From Pseudomonadales bacterium (GTDB lineage Bacteria; Pseudomonadota; Gammaproteobacteria; Pseudomonadales; Azotimanducaceae): 41,573 nt of DNA. Below the pieces are notes generated by a model. It was not told where the DNA came from and made no database searches. It was given only the letters and a program-made list of their open reading frames with translations. The DNA lies in contig WTGV01000039.1 in the NCBI GenBank assembly GCA_011525295.1, forward strand, positions 1-41,573, read 5' to 3'. The position numbers and the translations under genes are program-made. This document shows, in pieces, positions 7,473 to 16,531 of the stretch. The first letter of the stretch is position 1. Each line of letters begins with the position of its first letter.

Positions 7473-8918
7473 GTGAAAAATCTCAGTTCAGGTACTTATA
7501 GTGATCGATTAGTCTCCTACTCGGTAATCTTTTCACTCATCTGGTCCATTCTGGGAATGGCTGCTGGAGTCTATGTCGCGCTTGAATTGGTGATTCCAAC
7601 TATAGACTTCGGTCAAGAGTGGTTGTCTTATGGTCGCTTACGCACCCTCCACACGAACGCGGTAATCTTTGGATTTGGCGTGACTGCTTTGATGGGGACT
7701 GCGTTTTATAGTGTCCAGCGAACCTGTCATGTAGAACTATTCAGTCCTAGATTAGCTTGGTTTTGCATCATCGCATGGCAATTCACTGTTCTCCTAGGTG
7801 GTATTTCGCTACTCGCGGGATGGAATGCTGGAAAAGAATATGCCGAGTTGGAATGGCCGCTGGATATATTGATCGCCGTGATCTGGGTATGTTTCGGTGT
7901 AGTCTTCTTCGGCACCATTGCGAAGCGAAAGGTCAAACCCATCTACGTCTCAAACTGGTTCTATGGTGCCCTCATCATCGTAATCGCTATGTTGCACATC
8001 GTAAACAGCCTCGCGATTCCTGTTACCATTTCAAAGTCTTACTCGCTCTTTGCCGGTGCCCAAGACGCAGTAGTTCAATGGTGGTACGGTCACAATGCCG
8101 TGGGGTTCTTACTCACGGGTGGTTTCTTGGGGATGTTGTACTACTTTTTACCGAAACAAGCGGACCGTCCTATTTGGAGTTATCGCCTGTCCATAATCGC
8201 CTTCTGGGCGTTTACTTACTCCTATATCTGGGCCGGACCACATCATCTACATTACAACGCGATTCCAGACTGGGTCCAAACTCTAGGAATGGTGATGAGC
8301 ATTATCCTTCTCGCTCCCAGTTGGGCGACAATGGTGAACGCCGTCATGACCGTATCAGGAGCACCGCAGAAACTCAAAACGGATCACTCCCTAAAGTTCA
8401 TTGTTCTCGCGCTCGCGTTTTATGGCCTGGCGACCTTTGAAGGACCGATGATGGCGATTAAGAGTGTGAATGCTGTCAGCCACTTTACTGATTGGACTAT
8501 CGGGCACGTGCATTCTGGCGCTCTCGGATGGAATGCATTGATCACGTTTGGTACGTTCTATTTTCTAGTACCACGTCTCTTTAACACTCAACTATACAGC
8601 AAGCGTCTGGCTGACATTCACTTTTGGCTAGCGATTGCTGGGACCATGCTATACATACTCGCAATGTGGGGCGCAGGTATTTCTCAAGGACTGCTCTGGT
8701 TAGCTTTGGGTGACCTTGGTGAACTCAGCTATGGGTTCCGCGAGATCATGGCAAGTATGCAACCGTACTACATTCTGCGGGTTATCGCCGGTGTCGTATT
8801 CTTGAGCGGTGCTGTGATCATGATTTATAACTTCTTCCGAACGATTGCTGGCCGAAAAACCGCGACTGTGCATATCCCCGCGCCCAGTACCGCACCCGAA
8901 CAACCGGTAGCCATATGA
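7473..8918 (+). CDS. ccoN: Cytochrome cbb3 oxidase catalytic subunit I
   Basis: Encodes 481 residues, the normal length for CcoN, the catalytic subunit of the high-affinity cbb3 terminal oxidase in the cytoplasmic membrane. It reduces O2 to water while pumping protons. Haem and copper ligands are visible: His60 in RTLHTNAV, the CuB region WWYGHNAVGFLLT carrying the His and the family helix, HHLHYNAIPDW, and the haem-binding GHVHSGALGWN near residue 345. About twelve to fourteen membrane helices fill the protein. The start is GTG directly after the Yip1 stop. It is the first gene of ccoNOQP and its stop overlaps the ccoO start as ATGA. Confidence 0.96.
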   Translation: MKNLSSGTYSDRLVSYSVIFSLIWSILGMAAGVYVALELVIPTIDFGQEWLSYGRLRTLHTNAVIFGFGVTALMGTAFYSVQRTCHVELFSPRLAWFCIIAWQFTVLLGGISLLAGWNAGKEYAELEWPLDILIAVIWVCFGVVFFGTIAKRKVKPIYVSNWFYGALIIVIAMLHIVNSLAIPVTISKSYSLFAGAQDAVVQWWYGHNAVGFLLTGGFLGMLYYFLPKQADRPIWSYRLSIIAFWAFTYSYIWAGPHHLHYNAIPDWVQTLGMVMSIILLAPSWATMVNAVMTVSGAPQKLKTDHSLKFIVLALAFYGLATFEGPMMAIKSVNAVSHFTDWTIGHVHSGALGWNALITFGTFYFLVPRLFNTQLYSKRLADIHFWLAIAGTMLYILAMWGAGISQGLLWLALGDLGELSYGFREIMASMQPYYILRVIAGVVFLSGAVIMIYNFFRTIAGRKTATVHIPAPSTAPEQPVAI

Positions 8919-9550
8919 ACGCGATTGACATCCATCGTAAGCTCGAAGAAAACGCTGGTCTCCTCATTTTCGGAATCTTATTTGTCTCTGCTATTGGGGG
9001 ACTTGTGCAAATACTTCCAAGTATTTTTCAAGAAACTGTCGAACCCACAGCAGAAACACGTCCCTACACCGCGGCCGAACTCCTAGGTCGCGATATTTAC
9101 ATACGCGAAGGATGTAGTACTTGTCATTCGCAACAGGTACGCCCCTTGCTCGCAGAGGTGATCCGGTACGAAGCTCCCGCGCATGCTGGCGAATCAGTGT
9201 ACGACCGTCCGTTCCTTTGGGGTTCTAAAAGAACTGGTCCTGACTTGAGCAGAGTTGGGGAAAAATACACTGATGAATGGCAACGTATTCATCTCGTTAA
9301 CCCGCGCGCAGTCGTACCCAAATCGATCATGCCGGCGTACCCCTGGTTGGAACGCAGAAGAGCTAACGCAGGCAAGGATGTTCACTTGCGCATGAAAGCA
9401 CTTCAAAGACTTGGACATCCCTATACCGATGACGAAATCGAGCGAGCAGCTGCAGAAGTAGCAGGCATGACTGAACTCGATGCTATCGTAGCGTATTTGC
9501 AGTCGCTGAAAATCGACACATCAGTAGATCCCAGTGAGGGCGGGCACTGA
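8915..9550 (+). CDS. ccoO: Cytochrome cbb3 oxidase subunit II, monohaem cytochrome c
   Basis: Encodes 211 residues. One N-terminal membrane anchor (about residues 14-35) is followed by a periplasmic cytochrome c domain. The haem c site is CSTCH at residues 67-71 and the axial Met lies in IMPAYPWL. The stretch CSTCHSQQVRPL and the motif TGPDLSRVG are typical of CcoO. It passes electrons from CcoP to the haem b of CcoN. The gene overlaps ccoN by 4 bases, and ccoQ starts 2 bases after its stop. Confidence 0.96.
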   Translation: MNAIDIHRKLEENAGLLIFGILFVSAIGGLVQILPSIFQETVEPTAETRPYTAAELLGRDIYIREGCSTCHSQQVRPLLAEVIRYEAPAHAGESVYDRPFLWGSKRTGPDLSRVGEKYTDEWQRIHLVNPRAVVPKSIMPAYPWLERRRANAGKDVHLRMKALQRLGHPYTDDEIERAAAEVAGMTELDAIVAYLQSLKIDTSVDPSEGGH

Positions 9551-9552
9551 CG

Positions 9553-9708
9553 ATGACTCTCTTTATCTTCACAGGAGACATGCTCGTAATGCTTTTCATG
9601 GTAGTGGTAATCGTCTGGGTATTTTGGAAATCATCCGACGACACGATAAAAGAGAGCGCGGAAATACCACTAAAAGACGAGGTACGCGAGGACGAGCATG
9701 CCGTTTGA
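9553..9708 (+). CDS. ccoQ: Cytochrome cbb3 oxidase small subunit CcoQ
   Basis: A 51-residue protein read from ATG at 9553 to TGA at 9706-9708. It has one membrane helix (about residues 8-25, rich in Val, Met and Phe), the aromatic-basic VWVFWK junction, and an acidic cytoplasmic tail. Position between ccoO and ccoP, size and single helix all match CcoQ (FixQ), which stabilises the complex. It starts 2 bases after ccoO and overlaps ccoP by 11 bases, so the four subunits are tightly coupled. Confidence 0.88.
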   Translation: MTLFIFTGDMLVMLFMVVVIVWVFWKSSDDTIKESAEIPLKDEVREDEHAV

Positions 9709-10594
9709 ATTTTGGTCCTGGTGGATCGCGATTCTGACCCTGACCAGTCTATTTGGGCTTGGCTGGGTTACTTACAGCGCATACTTTTCACCAGACAAGC
9801 GCGCGAAAGCAGATGAAGAAGGGGCACAATCTGAAACCGTATGGGATCAGAACCTTCGAGAGGGTGGCCGTCCAGCACCGATATGGTGGTTTTGGTTGTT
9901 GCTCGGTTTGCTGGTCGCGTCGGTCGTTTATCTCATGCTCTACCCCGGTCTTGGTGCGTTCCAGGGAGCTCTAAATTGGTCCTCAGACCATAGACTGGCA
10001 AATCGCATGATGGCGTATGAAATGACCTTCGGTCCAAAGCGCGCAGCGGTACTCGCTATGAATTATGACGAACTTCAAGCTGATGAAGATCTCATGAAAA
10101 TAGCCGAGCGTCTATTTGGTGAGCATTGCGCCGCGTGTCACGGTCTGGATGCTGGAGGCCAGGCTAATCGATTTCCTAGTCTAACTGACTCAGAGTGGAT
10201 CTGGGGCGGTACTATTGGCGACATTGACAAGACGATTCGAGAAGGTAGAACAGCAAACATGGCTGGCTGGGCTAACACGTTCAGCGAGGACGAATTGAAC
10301 CTGATGACTGACTTAGTGCTCGACATGAACCGTGGCGAGTCAGTAGAAGATCTTCCAATCAAACCTCTGTACGATGCAGTTTGTGCTAGCTGTCATCAGG
10401 CAGACGGTACCGGCAATCCCCTCCTCGGCGGGCCTGACCTGACCAACGATATCCATCTTTACGGCAGTGATCGAGCATCAATCAAGTACACCATCTCGGA
10501 AGGACGAAAAGGTGAAATGCCGGCATTTAATGCACTCCTGGACGACACCGAGATTAAGCTCCTAGTCGCTTGGATTGTCAAGAACCGCGAGTAG
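9698..10594 (+). CDS. ccoP: Cytochrome cbb3 oxidase subunit III, dihaem cytochrome c
   Basis: Encodes 298 residues with two N-terminal membrane helices (about residues 8-28 and 63-83) and two periplasmic cytochrome c domains. The haem sites are CAACH near residue 146 and CASCH near residue 230. The RPAPIWWFW segment before the second helix is a CcoP hallmark. It accepts electrons from soluble cytochrome c or the bc1 complex. It ends the operon: no ccoG, ccoH, ccoI or ccoS assembly genes follow, and the next gene reads the other way. Those genes must lie elsewhere if the oxidase is functional. Confidence 0.96.
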   Translation: MPFEFWSWWIAILTLTSLFGLGWVTYSAYFSPDKRAKADEEGAQSETVWDQNLREGGRPAPIWWFWLLLGLLVASVVYLMLYPGLGAFQGALNWSSDHRLANRMMAYEMTFGPKRAAVLAMNYDELQADEDLMKIAERLFGEHCAACHGLDAGGQANRFPSLTDSEWIWGGTIGDIDKTIREGRTANMAGWANTFSEDELNLMTDLVLDMNRGESVEDLPIKPLYDAVCASCHQADGTGNPLLGGPDLTNDIHLYGSDRASIKYTISEGRKGEMPAFNALLDDTEIKLLVAWIVKNRE

Positions 10595-10661
10595 TCTCTA
10601 CGCTCGAAGATCCAATTACCAACCCAACGTTTTCTTGCTTTAGAACCTGACTGTTATAAAA

Positions 10662-13600
10662 CTATCGACAATTAGCAGAGCGCGAAGGACCCATTAATTG
10701 CACGCGAGTGTAGTAGATTCGTCCTCTAGGATCGTGTAAGTAGTAGTCATAGGCACCGTCCACGATCACTAGAGGCGGTTCGCGATTTAAGAGATTCTTA
10801 ACACCAATCAGAAATCGAGTCGGTAATTTACCACCAAACCACTTCTTGGTGCACCATCGATATTGCACATCTACGGTTGACATTTGCTCGATATCGCTTG
10901 CATAGCCTAAGTAAGCACCCAGAAATGCATTTTGCGGCGATTCGTCGCGATAGCTCCCAATGGTGCTAATACTTAATGTAGCAGCAGAATTTTTTGAGGA
11001 CCAGTTTAAACTGAGTTGTGTTCGCAACTTTGGCATGGGTCTAGCGACTGCGTTGGTCGCGTTTCGACGACCTAATCCATTGATGACTACACCGGATTTG
11101 AGCGTCAATTCGTATGTTAGAAAGCGGCTGATCGAAGCGGTGGCTTCAAAGTCTCCAATGTTTGCGAGTTGAAACGAGTACCTAACGGTCGCATCTACAC
11201 CACTTGTAACTAAACGGTTCGCGTTTAAATAACTCGGTTCAGTTCGCACAAGATATCCGTCTTCGCGCCGGATCACTTTGTCCGGAATGCCATTTCCGAT
11301 ACTAAAGACGGTTTCCACGCCATCGTCGTCGTGGTCCCATACACCGCAAAGTGGTCCTACTTCACTGTCCCCATTAACGCCATTTGGACATCTCAGCGAG
11401 TTGTCCAAGTCGATGAGTGCTTGGTGTCCCTCTCGTATGACTAATTCGTTGTAGTCGTAGTGGTACCAATCCATACTCAGCTCAAGACCTCCCACACTTT
11501 GGGGAGTCAGTGTGTAACCTAAACTGATGAATTCGGCAGTCTCCGGTACCAGGTTTGGGTTTCCTCTAGCTTGAGATGCTCTATACGCCAGCGATGCTGC
11601 ATTCGAAAACGGATCGCTGGAGTTTCGAAAAATTGTTCGGCTACCTCCCGTTTGTAGAAGCGAACCAACTCTAAACGAGGTACCCAAGCTCATACGAATC
11701 GAAAGATTTTCATTGAACTTCGCGATCGCGGACAATTTTGGATCTAGAGACACCGCGTCTGGATCTTGAATCTCTTCTCTACGTAAAGCAGCGTTCAGTT
11801 CTAAACGCCGACTAACGGGCAAGTAAAGTTCGGTGAACAGGGACCAGCTTTGAGTTGAGTTCGTCCAATCACTATCACCACTCAAAAAGGCGAATCCAAA
11901 CTCGTTTGCGACATCATCGTAATCAGTCTTCGCCGAGTCTTTTCGAACTTGCCAGCCCACGGCAAATCCAACGGGCAAGCCGTTGAAATCGGCAATGTCA
12001 GTATTTGCGATGAACTCTGCAACTCGTTGTCTCACTGATCGGCTAGATTGATAAGTCCCGTGTAGCCATTGCAGTAGCTCTGGAGGATTTTGATACATTC
12101 GCGCCGCTTCTACTACGGTTAAGCCAGGATTAGGTCCCCACTCATCTAGCGACAAATTCCAACGTTCTCCTGTAGCAGGATCGTACACGCTCGTTTGAAA
12201 ACTGTTGTAGTAAAAACAACTACCAGAACCAGAGTTTCCAGAACCCGGCACTTCATTTGAAGGATCACATTCTGGCCCGCCATATCCTTCAAACGCTAAG
12301 TTCATCCGGTCCGTTATCGAGTCTGTGGGAAGGTGCGTTGTAATCTTTCGTTTCGAAGCCGAAACGCTCACATCAATGTTCCAGGATCGATTGAACACAG
12401 TCCACAGTGTGCGCAATCCTGCGTGTAAGTCTAGCCCTCTTCGTAGATATAGGTCATGAGTATTCACGGGTCGACTTTCAAATATTGAGTCGGAGGTACC
12501 CCCCACGACACGTTGCAAGGCTTGATATGGCACTGGTTCAAAACCACGACGGGCAGCATCAAGCTGAAGTCCCGGGTTGTGTTCGGGGACGATTACGTAA
12601 CGAACATCTGGGTAGTATGAATTGCCGCCAGAAGATTCAGACCTGAATCGCGCCAGCGACCCGTAGAGTATTTGCTCTGGACCTAGTTCGCGTTCTCCTG
12701 TCATTCGAAACTGATACTGTGTTTCAGCTCGGACCATAGAGAAAAAACTGGAGTAGTCGTATACGCAAATATGAGGGAAATTTGGGTGCAATCCCAATGT
12801 ACCCATGTACCGATCGACCGCTGCTACCTGCTCGCACTCCAAGTCCGGAAGACTCCCTTGAAACAGAGATGTGTCGTCGGGACCTCCGTTAGGCCACCAA
12901 AAATTTGATGAAACACGCGTGGGGCCGTCATTGTCAACTAATGGGACATATCGTCCCGGTTGACCAAAACTCGAAAGCCCTGATTTGCCGAATCGATCAT
13001 AACGTTCGGTGTAGGTAAGGGCACTGCGATCCAAGACACTCGCAGAAATCGTAACCTGATTGCGTTCGTCCCCGGTTCCGTAGAGTACTTCTAAGTTCTT
13101 GTCGCTTTGAGTACGAGACTCGTGATCCAAGGAAGCGTAGAATTGTATATCGAGTCCTTGAAAATCATCTTTGGTGATTAGGTTCACTACTCCTGCAACC
13201 GCATCGGACCCGTAGATCGCAGAAGTACCTTCCTTAAGAATATCGACTCGCGCTAACGCGATGTTAGGAACAAGTGTTTGAATGTCTACGTAGGAACCAC
13301 CATTTTGATTGAACTGTGAAGGGATTACTCGTTTGCCATTTAATAGAACTAGGGTTGCACCATTTCCTAGGTTTCTAACGTTAATACTTGCACTTCCATA
13401 AGAGCTATTGTCTCCCACCCAATTGGTCGATGAAAGGCCTAGGGAACTTACGTTGAAACTGAGATTACGAATGACGTCCTTGAAATCTGAAGGGGCTGTT
13501 GAAGTTAAGTCCTCAGACGAAATTGATGTGATCGGCACTGCCGCTGGGTGGATGCCAGTCGGTATGTAAGTACCCGTGACGACTACTTCTTCGATTGTGT

Positions 13601-13736
13601 CCGTGACCATTGAAGTTTTGTCTTCAGCGGGGGCCGGATTGTTTTCAACGGAGTAAGCATGCGCCGATCCGAGAAATGCCAGCAAGAGTAAGCTAGTTTG
13701 GATATTGCGAATTGTCATACGATTTGTTGCGAACAT
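10662..13736 (-). CDS. TonB-dependent outer membrane receptor
   Basis: Encodes 1024 residues. An N-terminal signal peptide ends around AHA and is followed by a TonB-box-like EEVVVTGTYIPTG. A plug domain with VLLNGKRVIPSQ and the ILKEGTSAIYGSDAVAGVVN block follows, then a long 22-strand barrel region. The plug motif assigns the family clearly; it belongs to the large receptors often annotated for peptide, sugar or unknown polymer uptake rather than a known siderophore receptor. The C-terminus is slightly unusual: the last strand IYYTRVQLMG is followed by a short tail ending NCR instead of a terminal aromatic residue. A strong ribosome binding site AAGGAG precedes the ATG. No ligand-processing gene lies next to it, so the substrate cannot be inferred. 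Confidence 0.92.
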   Translation of the reverse strand: MFATNRMTIRNIQTSLLLLAFLGSAHAYSVENNPAPAEDKTSMVTDTIEEVVVTGTYIPTGIHPAAVPITSISSEDLTSTAPSDFKDVIRNLSFNVSSLGLSSTNWVGDNSSYGSASINVRNLGNGATLVLLNGKRVIPSQFNQNGGSYVDIQTLVPNIALARVDILKEGTSAIYGSDAVAGVVNLITKDDFQGLDIQFYASLDHESRTQSDKNLEVLYGTGDERNQVTISASVLDRSALTYTERYDRFGKSGLSSFGQPGRYVPLVDNDGPTRVSSNFWWPNGGPDDTSLFQGSLPDLECEQVAAVDRYMGTLGLHPNFPHICVYDYSSFFSMVRAETQYQFRMTGERELGPEQILYGSLARFRSESSGGNSYYPDVRYVIVPEHNPGLQLDAARRGFEPVPYQALQRVVGGTSDSIFESRPVNTHDLYLRRGLDLHAGLRTLWTVFNRSWNIDVSVSASKRKITTHLPTDSITDRMNLAFEGYGGPECDPSNEVPGSGNSGSGSCFYYNSFQTSVYDPATGERWNLSLDEWGPNPGLTVVEAARMYQNPPELLQWLHGTYQSSRSVRQRVAEFIANTDIADFNGLPVGFAVGWQVRKDSAKTDYDDVANEFGFAFLSGDSDWTNSTQSWSLFTELYLPVSRRLELNAALRREEIQDPDAVSLDPKLSAIAKFNENLSIRMSLGTSFRVGSLLQTGGSRTIFRNSSDPFSNAASLAYRASQARGNPNLVPETAEFISLGYTLTPQSVGGLELSMDWYHYDYNELVIREGHQALIDLDNSLRCPNGVNGDSEVGPLCGVWDHDDDGVETVFSIGNGIPDKVIRREDGYLVRTEPSYLNANRLVTSGVDATVRYSFQLANIGDFEATASISRFLTYELTLKSGVVINGLGRRNATNAVARPMPKLRTQLSLNWSSKNSAATLSISTIGSYRDESPQNAFLGAYLGYASDIEQMSTVDVQYRWCTKKWFGGKLPTRFLIGVKNLLNREPPLVIVDGAYDYYLHDPRGRIYYTRVQLMGPSRSANCR

Positions 13737-13828
13737 GTTTCAAATCTCCTTGCAACGTAGCTGAACCGACCACACAATCAATCCTGTTTTATTCAGTTCA
13801 ATCATCGTAAACAGAATAGTCGTGTAAA

Positions 13829-14344
13829 CTATTTTTGATAACACCAATGCCAAGGCTCGTAAATAACTCCATAAGGATTATTTCGGGGAAAAGACAACTC
13901 AAATCCATGCTGACGAGCATACTGAGTCAACCAAGTAAACGCGTTCGATTCTTCAAATTCCTCTTCAACCGCTTTGTATCCTGGAGTAGTGAGATCTAGA
14001 GCACGTCCACTCTGATGCTCGCTAAACCCCGGCGCAGCAATTCTCTGAAGAATTAGTTCAATCTGGTCCCCTTTATCCAGTGATCTCTGAATAACCTCAG
14101 CCTGATATTCCGCGGATCGATAGGCTGAAACCACTTGTAATGCAATTCCATCAGATTCGGCGTGCTCGCGCATTGCAAACCAGGCAGTCGCAGCCGTTTG
14201 TTCAAGCCGTTGGGGACGACCAAAAACGTCGGCACCAATCGAAATCAAAGCCGTTGGGGCACCAAAACAAGCAAGCTTTGTGTTCTTGTAATATTCCGCG
14301 GGAATCCCGAGACTCGCATGAAGTTCTCGTAGTTTTTGATCCAC
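13829..14344 (-). CDS. M15-family D,D-carboxypeptidase-like peptidase
   Basis: Encodes 171 residues of the VanY/M15B type. Zinc ligands His110 and Asp117 lie in SEHQSGRALDL, and Glu163 and His166 in YEPWHW. SAYRS at 73-77 is the usual substrate-pocket block. The family removes terminal D-Ala from peptidoglycan precursors or hydrolyses wall peptides. No signal peptide is evident, so either it works on cytoplasmic precursors or its export route is not obvious. The GTG start overlaps the TAG of the upstream glycosyltransferase by one base, so it is translationally coupled as the last gene of an envelope operon. Confidence 0.87.
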   Translation of the reverse strand: MDQKLRELHASLGIPAEYYKNTKLACFGAPTALISIGADVFGRPQRLEQTAATAWFAMREHAESDGIALQVVSAYRSAEYQAEVIQRSLDKGDQIELILQRIAAPGFSEHQSGRALDLTTPGYKAVEEEFEESNAFTWLTQYARQHGFELSFPRNNPYGVIYEPWHWCYQK

Positions 14345-15357
14345 TACACCACCTCGGAAATCTGCGAGTCAGCGGCTCGTTGATGAACGGAGAGAAATCG
14401 ATCTGCTACTGCTTCCCACGAAAACCGAAGTGCTTCCTGTCGTACTCGGTCTCGATCAAGAGTCAGACATTGCTTTATGGCAACGTCTAAGTCTTCATCA
14501 AGAAATCCACTAACACCTTCTCGAATTACGTCAATTGGCCCAGTCACTGGATACGCCGCTACCGGCGTACCACAAGCCATGGCTTCACAAGAAGTCAAAC
14601 CGAACGTGTCTGTCTTTGAGGTGAACACTAAACAGTCTGCTTGGGCATATTCATACACTAATTCGGATCCAAAACGATAACCTTTAAACTCGACATTGGG
14701 ATATTGACGCACTAATCTTTCGTAATCTGGACCATCGCCAACAACGACCTTCGTCGCTGAGATGTCAAGGTTCAGGAATGCTTCAATGTTCTTCTCTTTG
14801 CTGACACGCCCAACAAACAACAACCGCGGAAGCATTCTTTCGACTCGTGTTTGGGGTTGAAATTTCGTGACATCAACGCCACCACCAACAACATCTAGTT
14901 TTTCGAAACCGTGTCGTAATAGTTCTTCCTGTTGGCTAGGTGATTGTACGATGGTTGAAATCGCGGGCTTATGAAACCAACGGAGGTAGCGATATCCAAA
15001 AGACTCTGGCACGCCTACCAAAATCTTTGCGTACTCTGGAAATTTCGTGTGCATCGCAGTGGAAAAGCTTAGATTTCGTCTTTGACAAACCAACCGCGCA
15101 GTGATCCCCAGCGTACCCTCTGTAGGAATATGCACAAAGTCTACATTGGACAAGTCCGCGTGCGCACTGAGGTGCCAAGGAGTTGTGGCTAGCTTAATCT
15201 CGGGATATTTTGGTAATGGTTTTTGTGGAAACAAACCAGGATGTACGACTTGAACATAGATTCCTTTACGAACAAGTGCCTGTCGTAATGAGTCAAGCGA
15301 AACTACGACGCCGTTGGTTTGTGGATACCAAGCGTCCGTCGCGAAGAGAAAGTTCAG
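14344..15357 (-). CDS. GT4 family glycosyltransferase, apparent CTG start
   Basis: Encodes about 337 residues of the GT-B fold, family 4. The conserved N-terminal block LFATDAWYPQTNGVV is in frame only if translation starts at CTG (15357-15355), since no ATG, GTG or TTG lies between the upstream in-frame stop (15417-15415) and that block. The first conventional start, TTG at 15234, would delete about 41 residues including the acceptor-binding loop. The C-terminal half has GRVSKEKN, the nucleotide-sugar binding stretch FTSKTDTFGLTSCEAMACG (E-x7-E type with Asp in the first position) and GTPVAAYPV. The fold resembles SQD2/MgtA-like lipid or mannosyl transferases, so glycolipid or polysaccharide synthesis is likely. 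It lies 10 bases after the phosphatase stop and overlaps the M15 gene by one base. Confidence 0.85.
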   Translation of the reverse strand: MNFLFATDAWYPQTNGVVVSLDSLRQALVRKGIYVQVVHPGLFPQKPLPKYPEIKLATTPWHLSAHADLSNVDFVHIPTEGTLGITARLVCQRRNLSFSTAMHTKFPEYAKILVGVPESFGYRYLRWFHKPAISTIVQSPSQQEELLRHGFEKLDVVGGGVDVTKFQPQTRVERMLPRLLFVGRVSKEKNIEAFLNLDISATKVVVGDGPDYERLVRQYPNVEFKGYRFGSELVYEYAQADCLVFTSKTDTFGLTSCEAMACGTPVAAYPVTGPIDVIREGVSGFLDEDLDVAIKQCLTLDRDRVRQEALRFSWEAVADRFLSVHQRAADSQISEVV

Positions 15358-15367
15358 TAGGTAACGC

Positions 15368-16258
15368 CTAGAACTTTTCTTTAGCTTTACGAGTTCGGCG
15401 GCGTGGTGATCCGTTTATTAGCCTAGCTCGACGCCTTCGAACACGACGAGGTTTCGTCGGAGTCTCTTCAACGACATCTTTAAAAACTGTAATTGTTCCA
15501 TCGTAGTCTTCTAACAACGCGGTGCAACTTTCGACCCAGTCGCCGCAGTTATAGTAATCCACGTCTTCGATGCGACGGTACTCAGCGTGATGAATGTGCC
15601 CACAAACGACTCCGTCGTGCTTATTGATTCGGCACTCACGAGCCACAGCAGACTCAAAATCACTCACGGAATTCACTGCATTCTTTACCTTTTTCTTTGC
15701 CCAGTCTGATAAAGACCAATAACCAAACCCAAACCGTTCGCGCCACCAGTTCAACCAACGATTGATCACTAACAGGATTGAGTATCCGATGTCGCCCAAC
15801 CTTGCAACCCACTTGTGGTGTAGAGTTACGACATCGAACTGATCACCATGTAAAACCAACAGTCGGCGCCCGTCAGCCGTTTCGTGAACTACGTCGTCAA
15901 CGAGTTTGAGATTCCCAATCATAAAAGTAGAGTATCGACGTAAGAACTCATCGTGGTTTCCTGTAACATAAACCACTTCTGTTCCTGCTGCCATTTGGTT
16001 TAGTATTTCTACAATGACATTGGTGTGTGTCTGCGGCCAATACGAGCTGGACTTGAGCTGCCAACCGTCGATAATGTCGCCGACAAGGTATAGTTGGTCG
16101 CAACTACGCGTCTGTAGGAATTGGAGCAAGCGTTCGGCTTGGCAACCTTTCGTACCTAAGTGAGTGTCCGATATGAAGATCGTCCGAAAGTGTTCAATGG
16201 GCCCCGCGACGTATTCCTCGGAGTCGTCGCTATACGTGTGATTGTCTTGATCAGTCAC
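15368..16258 (-). CDS. UDP-2,3-diacylglucosamine diphosphatase-like metallophosphoesterase
   Basis: Encodes 296 residues of the calcineurin-like phosphoesterase superfamily, COG2908 (LpxH-related). The five metal-binding motifs are in order: SDTHLG, GDIIDGW, GNHDE, HGDQFD and GHIHH. It is about 50 residues longer than E. coli LpxH and has a basic Arg/Lys-rich C-terminal tail, so it is probably the LpxH-like relative paired with glycosyltransferases rather than LpxH itself. It starts at GTG and leads a leftward operon with the GT4 enzyme and the M15 peptidase. The likely role is cleavage of a pyrophosphate or phosphate in envelope lipid metabolism. The acidic first 20 residues are probably disordered. 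Confidence 0.85.
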   Translation of the reverse strand: MTDQDNHTYSDDSEEYVAGPIEHFRTIFISDTHLGTKGCQAERLLQFLQTRSCDQLYLVGDIIDGWQLKSSSYWPQTHTNVIVEILNQMAAGTEVVYVTGNHDEFLRRYSTFMIGNLKLVDDVVHETADGRRLLVLHGDQFDVVTLHHKWVARLGDIGYSILLVINRWLNWWRERFGFGYWSLSDWAKKKVKNAVNSVSDFESAVARECRINKHDGVVCGHIHHAEYRRIEDVDYYNCGDWVESCTALLEDYDGTITVFKDVVEETPTKPRRVRRRRARLINGSPRRRTRKAKEKF

Positions 16259-16423
16259 GATTGTGTTCGATTGTGCTGGTAGTCCGCAAATTCCATTATA
16301 CGTCTATCCATTTGCTACCTTTGTGCGTTATCAAACACTGACACTACCCGTCTGAGATTAGTTCCTGTATATTCGCCATAATACCTCTTCAGACTAACGA
16401 AGCTTGAGTCAGACTGAAACGAA

Positions 16424-16531
16424 ATGTCTTCAATAAACCAAAGAAATCTGATACAACTCCCGACTCTTTCTACGTCTGGTGCTCCCTTTCGCGATCCTCA
16501 GCTAATGTTTAAAGATGCTCTTGATATGTAA
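16424..16531 (+). CDS. Possible 35-residue leader or small protein upstream of the PTPS gene
   Basis: An ATG at 16424 opens 35 codons (starting MSSINQRNLIQLP, ending FKDALDM) and stops at TAA 16529-16531, sharing its last A with the ATG of the PTPS gene (TAATG). The PTPS ATG has no visible ribosome binding site, so coupling to this frame would explain its translation. The peptide has no membrane segment and matches no family I know. An in-frame TGA lies just upstream, so it cannot extend. Its own ribosome binding site is weak. It could be a chance frame, a small protein or a regulatory leader peptide. Confidence 0.35.
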   Translation: MSSINQRNLIQLPTLSTSGAPFRDPQLMFKDALDM

